A DNA stretch of 64,000 bases from Ancylobacter defluvii (GCF_018390605.1 NZ_JAHBGD010000028.1:1-64000), one strand, 5' to 3'. Positions 16,906 through 26,083 are shown, numbered from the stretch's first letter. Notes: a model not told the origin generated them from the sequence alone. Translations and numbers: made by a program.

Positions 16906-17110
16906 GACGGCCTCCAACACCCGGACCACCGGGCAAAAGAGGTGAAAAGGAATTGTGAAAGGCCCGGTGCGGCGGGATGGTTCCGCTGCGGCGGCGCGAG
17001 GACCGCCCGACACGACGCCCCGGGATGACGCCCGGAGAGCTCCGTTCCGCCGCGCCGGCATGCCGCGCAGCAGCGTTGCCACCGCCGAAGCGGCGGCCGC
17101 GGGGAGCGTC

Positions 17111-17168
17111 CCGAACCAGGTGTTTTCCGGTTCGGGCCTTCGAAGGTGAGCCGGCTTGCGCCCGGCTC
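17111..17168 (-). terminator. Tandem hairpins after ornithine decarboxylase
   Basis: On the minus strand two stems follow the decarboxylase stop. The first is GAGCCGG with CCGGCTC (17148-17168, overlapping the stop codon); the second is CCGAACC with GGTTCGG (17129-17135 and 17111-17117). The second encloses an A-rich loop. There is no clear U-tract, so they may attenuate rather than fully stop transcription. Confidence 0.4.
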
Positions 17169-18297
17169 AGATCACATATGAGCGCAGCGGGTCGAAGCCG
17201 TTGAACGCCACCGCCGAATAGGTGGTGGTGTAGGCGCCGGTGGCCTCGATCAGCACCTTGTCGCCGATGGCGAGCGAGATCGGCAGCTCGATCGGGGTCT
17301 TCTCGTAGAGCACGTCGGCCGAATCGCAGGTCGGGCCGGCCAGCACGCAGGGCTCGGTCGCCTCGCCGTCCCGCGCGGTGCGGATCGGGTAGCGGATCGC
17401 CTCGTCCATCGTCTCGGCGAGGCCGCCGAACTTGCCGATGTCGAGATAGACCCAGCGCATGGTGTCGGTGTCGGCCTTCTTCGAGATCAGCACCACCTCG
17501 GCTTCGATCAGGCCGGCGGCGCCGACCATGCCGCGGCCCGGCTCGATGATGGTCTGCGGGATGGCGTTGCCGAAGTGCCGCGACAAAGCGCGGAAGATCG
17601 CCTCGCCATAGGCCTCGGCGGCCGGCACGTCCTGCAGGTACTTAGCCGGGAAGCCGCCGCCGAGATTGACCAGCGACAAGGTGAAGCCGCGCTCGGCGCA
17701 CTCGGCGAAGATCTTCGAGGCGGACGCGAGAGCGGCGTCCCAGGCCTCGACGTTCTTCTGCTGCGAGCCGACATGGAACGAGACGCCATACGCCTCGAGG
17801 CCGAGGCGATGGGCGTGCTCCAGCACGTCGACCGCCATTTCCGGCTCGCAGCCGAACTTGCGCGACAGCGGCCATTCGGCGCCGGCGCCGTCGCACAGGA
17901 TGCGGCAGAACACCTTGGCGCCGGCGGCGGCGCGGGCGACCTTCTCGACTTCCGCCTGGCAATCGACCGAGAACAGGCGCACGCCCAATTCGAAGGCACG
18001 GGCGATGTCGCGCTCCTTCTTGATGGTGTTGCCATAGGAGACGCGGTCCGGCGTGGCGCCGGCGGCGAGCGCCATCTCGATCTCGGCGACCGAGGCGCAA
18101 TCGAAGCAGGAGCCCAGCTCGGCGAGCAGGGAAAGGATTTCCGGCGCCGGGTTGGCCTTCACCGCATAGAAGACACGGGTGTCCGGCAACGCATGGGCGA
18201 AGGCGCCGTAATTGGCGCGCACGACGTCGAGATCGACGACGACGCAGGGACCATCCTCTCGTCGATTGCGGAGGAACTCGCGAATACGGTCGGTCAT
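17167..18297 (-). CDS. Ornithine decarboxylase (PLP, alanine-racemase fold)
   Basis: A 376-residue type III-fold decarboxylase that makes putrescine from ornithine. Visible residues are Lys47 in YAVKANP (PLP Schiff base), HVGSQ (176-180), GGGFP (214-218), EPGRG (253-257, PLP phosphate binding) and CDSADV (325-330), whose Cys-Asp is typical of ornithine or lysine/ornithine decarboxylases rather than diaminopimelate decarboxylase. It heads the polyamine cluster and has an unusually long 5' leader. The alternative is dual lysine/ornithine activity, which sequence alone does not exclude. Confidence 0.92.
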   Translation of the reverse strand: MTDRIREFLRNRREDGPCVVVDLDVVRANYGAFAHALPDTRVFYAVKANPAPEILSLLAELGSCFDCASVAEIEMALAAGATPDRVSYGNTIKKERDIARAFELGVRLFSVDCQAEVEKVARAAAGAKVFCRILCDGAGAEWPLSRKFGCEPEMAVDVLEHAHRLGLEAYGVSFHVGSQQKNVEAWDAALASASKIFAECAERGFTLSLVNLGGGFPAKYLQDVPAAEAYGEAIFRALSRHFGNAIPQTIIEPGRGMVGAAGLIEAEVVLISKKADTDTMRWVYLDIGKFGGLAETMDEAIRYPIRTARDGEATEPCVLAGPTCDSADVLYEKTPIELPISLAIGDKVLIEATGAYTTTYSAVAFNGFDPLRSYVI

Positions 18298-18777
18298 GGC
18301 GCTCTCCCACTGACCCGAAGCTGCGACCCGTGGAGACGATCCCTCGCCCGCGCGGCGCCAATGTGCCGCGTCGGTGGCGAGAATGCGCCTCCGTTCGCCG
18401 TCCGCACGGTTTTTGCCGCTTGGCCGGAAGAAGTGGAGCCGTGGCAGCGATGCGTTCGGCGCGCATGTGGAGAGCGCGACCGTTCGATCGATGCCTTCGC
18501 TTGGTACGGGAAACCCGACCGCACGCCCGGCAAGAAGTAGTGCCTCTTCAGTTTCCCGACCTTTGGAGGGCCGACAGAGACCAAAAAAGCCCGCTACGTC
18601 GTTGCTTCAAGTCACGTTCCCAGCTGAGAGCTGAGTGCGCCGGTTTCGCCTCCGGCTACCGATCTTCCTGGCGACTTTCCGGCCTCTTGTCCGGACTTCC
18701 GCCGACCGGCACGCGACCACAGGCACGTGCGAATATTGGGCGAGGGGTGATGTAGGGACATTCGCCGTCACATGCAA
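18298..18777 (-). promoter_or_regulatory. Long leader and candidate promoter of ornithine decarboxylase (speF-type position)
   Basis: On the minus strand a TTGCAT box (18772-18777) and a CTACAT box (18750-18755) with 16 bp between give a leader of about 450 nt. It contains short hairpins, such as CGGG/CCCG around TTT near 18508-18518 and AGCT/AGCT near 18622-18632, and a T6 run near 18584. A frame opening with TTG at 18584 reads through the leader and ends at 18294, overlapping the decarboxylase start by 4 nt (ATGA). Alphaproteobacterial ornithine decarboxylase genes are known to carry the speF leader RNA. I infer such an element here but cannot align it. Confidence 0.4.
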
Positions 18778-18935
18778 GCGGGTTTTTGCAGGAATTTGCC
18801 ACCCCGCCGAACCATGGCCGAATCGACAGCCGCGGCGGAGCTCTGCCCGACAGGCCGCTCCCGGCCGGAGCCGGTGCTTGTCAGGGGCGGGGGAGTGTGT
18901 TCTGTTTTCGTTCCAGTTCGGTCGAGGAGGCGGCG

Positions 18936-19358
18936 ATGGCGGTTCAGCCCGCTCTGCATATCGGCATCGGCATTGCGCGGCCCTATGAGAAGGTGCGGGC
19001 GTATCTTTGCGAGCCGGCGAATTTTCCGGCGTGGGCGGAAGGGCTCGGCAAAGGATTCGCGCCGCTCGGCGGCACCGACTGGCAGGTGGAGACGCCGCTC
19101 GGGCCGATGCGGGTGCGTTTCACGCCGCCGAACCAGCATGGCGTGCTCGACCACACGCTGATCCCCGAGAACGGCGCGCCGATGTACAACCCGATGCGGG
19201 TGGTCGCCAATGGCGACGGCAGCGAGGTGGTGTTCAGCCTGTTCCGGCGCCCGGGCGTAAGCGAGGCGGCGTTCGCCGCCGATGCCGACTGGGTGCGCCG
19301 CGATCTCGCGCGGCTGAAGGCGCTGCTGGAAACAGGGCCGGCGCCGGATCGCGGGTGA
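18936..19358 (+). CDS. SRPBCC-family (START/Bet v1-like) protein
   Basis: A 140-residue single-domain protein. The opening IGIARPYEKVRAYLCEPANFPAWAEGLG is the first strand and helix of SRPBCC folds, followed by repeated beta strands and a long C-terminal helix (FAADADWVRRDLARLKALLE). Such proteins form a cavity for hydrophobic ligands. The ligand is unknown. It starts at ATG 18936 after GAGGAGG. It is divergent from the decarboxylase with a 638-bp spacer, mostly the decarboxylase leader. Confidence 0.75.
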   Translation: MAVQPALHIGIGIARPYEKVRAYLCEPANFPAWAEGLGKGFAPLGGTDWQVETPLGPMRVRFTPPNQHGVLDHTLIPENGAPMYNPMRVVANGDGSEVVFSLFRRPGVSEAAFAADADWVRRDLARLKALLETGPAPDRG

Positions 19359-19485
19359 GGGCGGCCGAGCGTTCCCAGGCCATTGCGGCGCGTGCCGGCC
19401 CGGCCGTCGGGAACGATGGCCGGGTGGGGGATCTCGCGTCGCCGGCGCGCTGCGACGGGAGGCAGGGTGCGCCGCCGGAGGGCGC

Positions 19486-19725
19486 TCAGCCCTCGACGAA
19501 GGGCTCGACGCTCTTGGCCTTCATGATGAAGCGGTAGATGCCGTAGGTGGCGAGCAGGCCGAAGGCGACCTCGAAGATCAGCTCGGTCACCCAGCCGGCA
19601 TTGAACAGCGCCGCCACCGCCCAGCCGGCGGCGAGGCCGGCGCCGATGAGCTCGGCTCCCAGCAGAATGGCGGCGCTCACCACCGTGCTGACATGGTCCC
19701 AGCGGATGCGACGGCCCGTGCTCAT
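19486..19725 (-). CDS. Small two-helix membrane protein
   Basis: A 79-residue protein with two predicted membrane segments (about 14-38 and 45-67) and a short charged tail. AGGAAG lies just before ATG 19725. I do not recognise a named family. It lies alone between an SRPBCC gene and a gamma-glutamyltransferase-like gene. The base composition and ribosome-binding site support a real gene. Confidence 0.65.
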   Translation of the reverse strand: MSTGRRIRWDHVSTVVSAAILLGAELIGAGLAAGWAVAALFNAGWVTELIFEVAFGLLATYGIYRFIMKAKSVEPFVEG

Positions 19726-19860
19726 CAGTCTTCCTAGCCTTGGCTTCTTGCCTTAATCGACGGCGCGCAACCTGCTATGCCCGGCCGCGCCGGTCAAGTC
19801 GCCGCACGCGAGCGTGATTCGGCGCCGCGCGGGAGGTTGGGGGCACGGGAGGTCGGGGAC

Positions 19861-21468
19861 ATGGATCGCTTCACCGCACATGAGAGCCGCCACGGCGGCC
19901 GCGGCGTGATCGCCACGCCGCACCGGCTGGCCTCGCTCGCCGGCCGCGCGGTGCTGGAAGAGGGCGGCAACGCCGTCGAGGCCATGCTCGCCGCCGCCGC
20001 CGCCATCGCGGTGGTCTATCCTCATATGAACCAGATGGGCGGCGACGGCTTCTGGCTGATCCGCGGCCCGTCCGGCCGGGTGGCCTATATCGAGGCGGCC
20101 GGGTTCGCCGGCGCCCGGGCGACGCGGGCCTTCTACCGCGATGCCGGCCATGACGCCGTGCCCGCGCGCGGCCCGCTCGCCGCGCTCACCGTGCCCGGAC
20201 AGGTCGGCGGCTGGATGCTGGCGCTGGAGATGGCGCGGGGGCTGGGCGGAAAGATGCCGCTGAAGCGGCTGTTGGAGAGCGCGATCGCCCATGCGCGCGA
20301 AGGCACGCCGGTCTCGGCCTCGCAGGCGCGGCTGACGACCGAGAAGCTCGGCGAGCTGAAGGACGTGCCGGGCTTCGCCGGCGCCTATCTCGCCGAGGGC
20401 AAGCCGCCGGAGGCGGGGACGCTGCAGCGCGCCGGGCGGCTCGCCGACACGCTGGAGCATCTCGCCGGCGCCGGCCTCGACGATTATTACCGCGGCGATG
20501 TCGGGCGCGAGCTCGCCGCCGATCTCGAGCGCGTCGGCTCGCCGGTGACCCGCGCCGACCTTCAGGCCTATCGCGCCGTCGAGCGCAAGCCGCTGGCCGC
20601 GACCTTGCGCGGGATGAAGCTGTGGGGATCGCAGCCGCCGACGCAGGGGCTGGCCAGCCTGATGATCCTCGGCATCTTCGAGCGGCTGGGCGTTGTCGAG
20701 CCCGAGGGCTTCGCCCATGTCCACGGTCTGGTCGAGGCGACCAAGCGCGCCTTCCTGGTCCGCGACAAGGTGGTGACCGACTATGCGCGCCTGACCGCCG
20801 ATCCGGCCTCCTTCCTCACCCCGGCGACGCTGGAGCGCGAGGCGGCGGCGATCGACGGGCGCCGCGCCCTGCCCTGGCCGCAAAAGGCCGCACGCGGCGA
20901 CACCGTGTGGCTGGGCGCCACCGACAAGAGCGGCGTCTCGGTCTCCTACATCCAGTCGATCTACTGGGAGTTCGGTTCCGGCGTCGTCTCGCCGGCGACC
21001 GGCGTGCTGTTGCAGAATCGCGGCGCCTCCTTCTCGCTCGACCCCAAGGCGGTGAACCCGCTGGAGCCGGGGAGGCGGCCCTTCCACACGCTCAACCCCT
21101 GCATGGCCGAGCTGGCGGACGGGCGCGTGGTCGCCTTCGGTTGCATGGGTGGCGAAGGCCAGCCGCAGAGCAATGCGGCGGTGATGAGCCGCTACGGGAT
21201 GTTCGGCGTGCCGCTCGGCCAGGCGGTGGCGCGGCCGCGCTGGCTGCTCGGGCGCACCTGGGGCGACGACACCATCGGGCTCCGGGTCGAGGGCGCCTTC
21301 GATTCGCGCGTCGCCGACGACCTGTCGCGCGCCGGCCATGAGCTGAGCGTGCTGCCGGAGGCCTATAGCGACACGATGGGCCATGCCGGGGCGGTGGTAT
21401 GGCACCCGAAGGGGAATGTCGAAGGCACGCACGATCCGCGTTCCGACGGCGACGCCGAGGCGGTGTGA
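19861..21468 (+). CDS. Gamma-glutamyltransferase family protein (YwrD-like)
   Basis: A 535-residue Ntn-hydrolase precursor of the gamma-glutamyltranspeptidase family. The large subunit has NAVEAMLAAAAAIAVVYPHMNQMGGDGFW. The expected self-cleavage threonine lies in GDTVWLG, and LLQNRGASFSLDP and RPFHTLNP follow as in the YwrD subgroup. It lacks an obvious signal peptide, unlike E. coli Ggt, so it may be cytoplasmic. Start ATG 19861. The true substrate is unknown; relatives act on gamma-glutamyl amides or related acyl amides. Confidence 0.85.
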   Translation: MDRFTAHESRHGGRGVIATPHRLASLAGRAVLEEGGNAVEAMLAAAAAIAVVYPHMNQMGGDGFWLIRGPSGRVAYIEAAGFAGARATRAFYRDAGHDAVPARGPLAALTVPGQVGGWMLALEMARGLGGKMPLKRLLESAIAHAREGTPVSASQARLTTEKLGELKDVPGFAGAYLAEGKPPEAGTLQRAGRLADTLEHLAGAGLDDYYRGDVGRELAADLERVGSPVTRADLQAYRAVERKPLAATLRGMKLWGSQPPTQGLASLMILGIFERLGVVEPEGFAHVHGLVEATKRAFLVRDKVVTDYARLTADPASFLTPATLEREAAAIDGRRALPWPQKAARGDTVWLGATDKSGVSVSYIQSIYWEFGSGVVSPATGVLLQNRGASFSLDPKAVNPLEPGRRPFHTLNPCMAELADGRVVAFGCMGGEGQPQSNAAVMSRYGMFGVPLGQAVARPRWLLGRTWGDDTIGLRVEGAFDSRVADDLSRAGHELSVLPEAYSDTMGHAGAVVWHPKGNVEGTHDPRSDGDAEAV

Positions 21469-21545
21469 GTCGAGAAAGGCCGGCGCGGCAACGGTTTCGC
21501 GCGGGTTCATCGAATGGTCACGGCAACATGCGAGACGCGCGGCCC

Positions 21546-22685
21546 ATGGAAACGATTCTCACCAATGCCCGAATCGTCCTCGATGACGCCGTCGTCGCGG
21601 GCACGCTGGTCGTGGAACGCGGCGACATCCGCGCCGTCGACGAGGGGCGCTCGCATCTCGCCCAGGCGATCGACTGCGCCGGCGCCTATCTGGCGCCCGG
21701 CCTGATCGACCTGCACACCGATGCGCTGGAAAGCCATTTCGTGCCGCGCCCGAAGGTGATCTGGCCGGATGCCCGCGCCGCGGCGCTGGCGCATGACGCG
21801 CAAATGGCCGGCTCCGGCGTCACCACCGTCTACGACGCCATCTGCGCCGGCGGCTTCGACCAATCCAAGGCCGACCGCCGGGCGCTCTACACGGTGATGC
21901 TCGACGCCGTCGACGAGGGCACGGCGCGCGGCATGTTCCGCGTCGAGCACCGGCTGCACCTGCGCTGCGAACTCACCGACCCGACGCTGGAAGAGCTGGT
22001 GGCGCAGGCCTCGGGCCGGCCGACGCTGGCGCTGGCCTCGCTGATGGACCACACGCCCGGCGCCCGGCAGTGGCGCAATGTCGAACACCTCAAGACCTAT
22101 CTCTCCGGCATCGGCAAGACCGCCGAGGAGATGGACCGCGAGCTCAATGAGCGCGCCGCGCGCGGACGGGCGGCGGTGCCGGGCAATTTCGCCAAGATGG
22201 TCGGGCTGTTCGCCGGCTCCGGCATCGTGCTGGCGAGCCATGACGACACCACGCCCGAGCATGTCGCCGACGCCAAGGCGGCGGGCTGCACCATTTCCGA
22301 ATTCCCCACCACGCCGGAAGCGGCGAAGGCGGCGCGGCAGGCGGGCCTCGCCACCATTGGCGGGGCGCCGAACGCGGTGCGCGGCGGCTCGCATTCCGGC
22401 GGCGTCTCGATGCGGGTGCTGGCGGCGCAGGGGCTGATCGACGCGCTCGCCTCCGACTATGTGCCGGCGAGCCTGTTGCAGGCGGCGCTGGCGCTGACCC
22501 GCGATCCCGGCCTGACGCTGCCGGCGGCGCTGGCGCTGGTGACCTCGCGGCCGGCGGCGCTGGCCGGGCTGGCCGACCGCGGCCGGCTGGCGTCGGGGCT
22601 GCGGGCCGATGTGCTGGCCTTTCATGTGATCGACGACACGCCGGTGGTGCGGGAGGTCTTCCTCGCCGGCCGGCGCATCTTCTGA
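21546..22685 (+). CDS. phnM: Alpha-D-ribose 1-methylphosphonate 5-triphosphate diphosphatase PhnM
   Basis: A 379-residue amidohydrolase-fold enzyme. It removes pyrophosphate from ribose 1-methylphosphonate 5-triphosphate ahead of C-P lyase. PhnM marks seen are GLIDLHTDALESHFVPRP, SLMDHTPGARQW, ASHDDTTPEHV and GGAPNAVRGGSHSG. It starts at ATG 21546; an in-frame ATG at 21528 (MRDARPM) is possible. It is followed within about 40 nt by two more phosphonate-associated genes, but no phnGHIJKL is present in the window. Confidence 0.92.
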   Translation: METILTNARIVLDDAVVAGTLVVERGDIRAVDEGRSHLAQAIDCAGAYLAPGLIDLHTDALESHFVPRPKVIWPDARAAALAHDAQMAGSGVTTVYDAICAGGFDQSKADRRALYTVMLDAVDEGTARGMFRVEHRLHLRCELTDPTLEELVAQASGRPTLALASLMDHTPGARQWRNVEHLKTYLSGIGKTAEEMDRELNERAARGRAAVPGNFAKMVGLFAGSGIVLASHDDTTPEHVADAKAAGCTISEFPTTPEAAKAARQAGLATIGGAPNAVRGGSHSGGVSMRVLAAQGLIDALASDYVPASLLQAALALTRDPGLTLPAALALVTSRPAALAGLADRGRLASGLRADVLAFHVIDDTPVVREVFLAGRRIF

Positions 22686-22726
22686 ACGACGGGACTTCGC
22701 GCGCGAAGCTGTTCTCGGGAGGACGC

Positions 22727-23569
22727 ATGACGACGATACTTGGTGATGCGCGGCCGCATGATTTCCGGCTGAGCGATTTCCGGCCGGCCGACGCGCCGTC
22801 CATCGACCTCAAGGCCGCCGCCGAGGCCGACCCGCGCCCGGCCGAGGCCCGGCCGGCCGACCGGCGCTATGCGATCTATTTCGCGCCGCCGGCCAAGAGC
22901 CCGCTGTGGCGCTTCGGCTCCTCGGTGATCGGCTACGACGCCGAGAGCGGGCGCGAATTGCCGCAGCCGTCCCTGTCGCGTTTCGCGCCGGAGCGCTGGC
23001 GCGACATCACCTCCGAGCCGCGCCGCTACGGCTTCCACGGCACGCTGAAGGCGCCGTTCCGCCTGGCGCCGGACAAGGACGAGGCGAGCCTGCGCGCGGT
23101 GTGCGCCCGCTTCGCCGCCGACCGGGCGAGCTTCGCCTGCGCCGGGGTGATGCTGGCCTCCATCGGCCGCTTCTTCGCGCTGAAGACGGTATCGACCTGT
23201 TCGGCGCTGAACCGGCTTGCCGCCGGCGCGGTGGCGGCCTTCGACGATTTCCGCGCCCCGATGACCGAGGCCGAGCGCGAGCGCCGGCTGCGGGCGCCGC
23301 TGACCGAGCGGCAGAAGGATTATCTGGCGCGCTGGGGCTATCCCTATGTGCTGGACGATTTCCGCTTTCACATGACGCTGACCGGCCCGCTCGACGACGA
23401 CGCCGACCGCGCGGCGGCGGCGGAGGAACTGGCCGAGCTGTTCGCGCGGAGCGGGGCGGACGGGCCGCTGATCGTCGGCGGCATCGCGCTGTACCGCCAG
23501 GAGGCGCGGCAGGACGGCGCCGGCGGCGAGCGCTTCCGGCTGATCGAACGCTTCAGCTTCGGGAGCTGA
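22727..23569 (+). CDS. DUF1045 phosphonate-metabolism protein (2H phosphoesterase)
   Basis: A 280-residue DUF1045 protein. The two catalytic HxT motifs of the 2H phosphoesterase superfamily are seen in GFHGTLKAPF and FHMTLTGP. This family lies in C-P lyase operons of alphaproteobacteria and is thought to process cyclic or phosphoribosyl intermediates, in a role parallel to PhnP/PhnN. Its first 45 residues are a less conserved extension. It sits between phnM and the hexapeptide gene, with 3 nt before the latter. Confidence 0.85.
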   Translation: MTTILGDARPHDFRLSDFRPADAPSIDLKAAAEADPRPAEARPADRRYAIYFAPPAKSPLWRFGSSVIGYDAESGRELPQPSLSRFAPERWRDITSEPRRYGFHGTLKAPFRLAPDKDEASLRAVCARFAADRASFACAGVMLASIGRFFALKTVSTCSALNRLAAGAVAAFDDFRAPMTEAERERRLRAPLTERQKDYLARWGYPYVLDDFRFHMTLTGPLDDDADRAAAAEELAELFARSGADGPLIVGGIALYRQEARQDGAGGERFRLIERFSFGS

Positions 23570-23572
23570 GGC

Positions 23573-24199
23573 GTGACCCAGCCGCCCACCCGGCTCGGGC
23601 CGGAGCCCGTCATCGATGCCAGCGCCGAGCTCAACGCCTCGACGCTCGGCCGCTACACCGAGGTCGGCGAGCGCACGCGGCTGGTCGAGGTCGAGCTCGG
23701 CGACTATTCCTACGTGGTGAACGACAGCGACATCGCCTACACCACCATCGGCAAGTTCACCTCCATCGCCGCGATGACCCGCATCAATCCCGGCAACCAC
23801 CCGATGGAACGGGCCAGCCAGTCGCACTTCACCTATCGCGCCGGCGATTATTTCGCCGGCGAATCCAACGAGGCGAGCTTCTTCGACCGCCGCCGCGCCC
23901 AATGGGTGACGATCGGCCATGACGTCTGGATCGGCCACGGCGCCATCGTGCTGCCGGGCCGCCGCATCGGCGACGGCGCGGTGGTGGCGGCCGGGGCGGT
24001 CGTCACCAAGGACGTGGCGCCCTACAGCATCGTCGGCGGCAATCCGGCGCGACCGATCCGCGCGCGCTTTCCCGCCGCAATTGGCGAAAGGCTGCAGGCG
24101 CTCGGCTGGTGGCACTGGGAGCATGCGCGGCTTCAGGCCGCGCTCGCCGATTTCCGCGCGCTGCCGGTCGAGGCCTTCCTGGAGAAGCACGGCGGCTGA
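23573..24199 (+). CDS. Phosphonate-associated hexapeptide-repeat acetyltransferase
   Basis: A 208-residue left-handed beta-helix transferase of the family linked to phosphonate operons (chloramphenicol-acetyltransferase-like; PhnO-like in role only). It shows [18 protein letters not shown] with the catalytic histidine region, and [34 protein letters not shown]. It begins at GTG 23573, 3 nt after the DUF1045 gene, so the two are surely co-translated. The likely role is N- or O-acetylation of an aminophosphonate or precursor; this is inferred from family context. Confidence 0.82.
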   Translation: MTQPPTRLGPEPVIDASAELNASTLGRYTEVGERTRLVEVELGDYSYVVNDSDIAYTTIGKFTSIAAMTRINPGNHPMERASQSHFTYRAGDYFAGESNEASFFDRRRAQWVTIGHDVWIGHGAIVLPGRRIGDGAVVAAGAVVTKDVAPYSIVGGNPARPIRARFPAAIGERLQALGWWHWEHARLQAALADFRALPVEAFLEKHGG

Positions 24200-24312
24200 A
24201 CGCCGCGCCGTGGCCGTATGGCCTCCGGCGCGGCGACCTGACAGCCTTGCGCCCGCCACGCTTGGGCTCTACGTCAGGGGCTCGGCTTTGAAGACGGAGC
24301 GGCCCGGAACCG

Positions 24313-25290
24313 ATGCTCGGCACTGCAATGGACGTCGATTCCCTGCTGGAGCGCCGGCGGCTGCGCCGCAAGCTCACCTTCTGGCGCGTGGCGCTGCTGC
24401 TGGTCATCGCCGGCGCCGCGGCGCTGGCGGCGGTGTGGTGGACCGATGGCGGCTTCACCCCGCGCTCGGCGCCGCACGTGGCGCGGGTGTCCATCGGCGG
24501 CATCATCCGCAACGACCGTGAGCGGCTGGAGATGTTCGACGACATCGCCCGCTCCGGCGCCCGCGCGGTGATCATCGCCATCGATTCGCCCGGCGGCACC
24601 GTGGTCGGCTCGCAGCAGCTCTATGACGGGCTGCGGCGGCTGGCGGAGAAGCTGCCTGTGGTGGCGGTGGTCGACGGCATGGCGGCGTCGGGCGCCTATA
24701 TCGCCGCCATGGGCGCCGATCACATCGTGGCGCCGCGCAACGCCATGGTCGGCTCGATCGGCGTGATCTTCCAGTACCCGAACTTCACCGATCTGATGAA
24801 GACCGTGGGCGTCGCCTACGAGACCATCAAGTCGAGCCCGCTCAAGGCGGTGCCGAACGGCTTCGAGCCGACCAGCCTCGAGGCGCGGGCGGCGGTGATG
24901 TCGCTGGTGACCGACAGCTATGACTGGTTCCGCGGCCTGGTCGCCGAGCGGCGGACCATCGCCGGCGAAAAGCTTGACCTCGTCGCCGACGGCCGGGTGT
25001 TCACCGCGCATCAGGGCCTGCCGCTGAACCTCGTCGACGAACTCGGCGACGAGCGCACAGCGCGGGCCTACCTCGCCCGCGAGCGCGACGTGGCCGAAAG
25101 CCTGCCGGTGCGCGTCTGGCGTACCGGGCGCTCCGGCGAGGAATTCGGCTGGCTGCGGGCGGCGGGGGTGCGGCTGATGTCGCTGTTCGGGCTCGGGGAC
25201 GTGGCCTCGGTGCTGATCGGCCCGGCTTTCGACGCCGCGACTCAGTCTCGCCTTGACGGTCTGTTGGCCCTCTGGCACCCTCGCGATTAA
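24313..25290 (+). CDS. sppA: Signal peptide peptidase SppA (S49, short form)
   Basis: A 325-residue inner-membrane serine protease that degrades cleaved signal peptides. An N-terminal membrane helix spans about 23-43. The Ser nucleophile lies in DGMAASGAYIAA and the general-base lysine in KSSPLKAV. This is the half-length form that assembles as an octamer. It is upstream of ihfB and a LapA-domain gene, an order common in Rhizobiales. A second, partial S49 gene lies at the window end. Confidence 0.93.
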   Translation: MLGTAMDVDSLLERRRLRRKLTFWRVALLLVIAGAAALAAVWWTDGGFTPRSAPHVARVSIGGIIRNDRERLEMFDDIARSGARAVIIAIDSPGGTVVGSQQLYDGLRRLAEKLPVVAVVDGMAASGAYIAAMGADHIVAPRNAMVGSIGVIFQYPNFTDLMKTVGVAYETIKSSPLKAVPNGFEPTSLEARAAVMSLVTDSYDWFRGLVAERRTIAGEKLDLVADGRVFTAHQGLPLNLVDELGDERTARAYLARERDVAESLPVRVWRTGRSGEEFGWLRAAGVRLMSLFGLGDVASVLIGPAFDAATQSRLDGLLALWHPRD

Positions 25291-25376
25291 GCTTTCGGGG
25301 GGAGCCAACAGTTTCGAGAATAAAGTGTTTTCGGATTTACGACGAGCCGAAGACGAACTAAGGGGCCGGGGCGTCG

Positions 25377-25670
25377 ATGATCAAGTCGGAACTAGTCCAG
25401 CGTATCGCGGAAGCCAATCCGCATCTCTATCAGCGCGACGTCGAGAATATCGTGAATGCGATACTCGACGAGATCGTCGGAGCTCTTGCCCGCGGAGACC
25501 GGGTGGAGCTGCGCGGCTTCGGTGCCTTCTCGGTGAAGGCGCGGCCGGCGCGCACCGGGCGCAACCCGCGCACCGGCGCCCATGTGGCGGTCGACGGCAA
25601 GGCGGTGCCGTATTTCAAGACCGGCAAGGAGATGCGCGAACGCCTGAATGGCGGGGTGGATCTCGAATAG
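25377..25670 (+). CDS. ihfB: Integration host factor subunit beta
   Basis: A 97-residue DNA-bending protein of the HU/IHF family. [26 protein letters not shown] and the DNA-binding arm [12 protein letters not shown] identify IhfB. Pro in the arm intercalates DNA to bend it sharply. It pairs with IhfA, which is elsewhere. Start ATG 25377 lies about 85 nt after sppA. Confidence 0.96.
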   Translation: MIKSELVQRIAEANPHLYQRDVENIVNAILDEIVGALARGDRVELRGFGAFSVKARPARTGRNPRTGAHVAVDGKAVPYFKTGKEMRERLNGGVDLE

Positions 25671-25699
25671 CCGGACGTGCCAAGCAGGAGTGTCAAGGC

Positions 25700-26083
25700 G
25701 TGCTGCGTCGCATCCTATCGATCGTGCTGATCCTGCCGATCTCCATCGGCCTCATCATGCTGGCGGTGGCCAACCGCCATCCGGTGGCGCTGGTGCTCGA
25801 TCCCTTTGCCGGCGTCCTGTCGGTGGATCTGCCGCTGTTCGTGGTGGTGCTGGCAAGCCTCATCATCGGCGTGGCGCTGGGCGGGGTCACGGTGTGGCTG
25901 CGGCAGGGACGCTATCGCCGGGCGGCGCGCAGCGCCGGCCGCGATGCGCGCCGGGCCAATGCGCAGGTGGATAATTTGCGCGCCGCGATGTCGGAGCGGG
26001 CGCCGCGCGGGCCGATGGCGCCGGGCGGCGGCATGGGGCCGATCGCCCCGGTGGCCCTGCCGGGCCGGCGCGACGCGGCATAA
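25700..26083 (+). CDS. LapA-domain (DUF1049) membrane protein
   Basis: A 127-residue protein starting at GTG 25700, with CAGGAG and AAGG upstream, 29 nt after ihfB. Two membrane helices (about 5-26 and 40-66) flank the LapA signature NRHPVALVLDPF. A basic cytoplasmic helix follows, then a Gly/Pro/Met-rich tail. LapA/LapB in E. coli scaffold LPS synthesis; the ihfB-lapA order is widely kept. LapB is not in this window. Confidence 0.82.
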   Translation: MLRRILSIVLILPISIGLIMLAVANRHPVALVLDPFAGVLSVDLPLFVVVLASLIIGVALGGVTVWLRQGRYRRAARSAGRDARRANAQVDNLRAAMSERAPRGPMAPGGGMGPIAPVALPGRRDAA

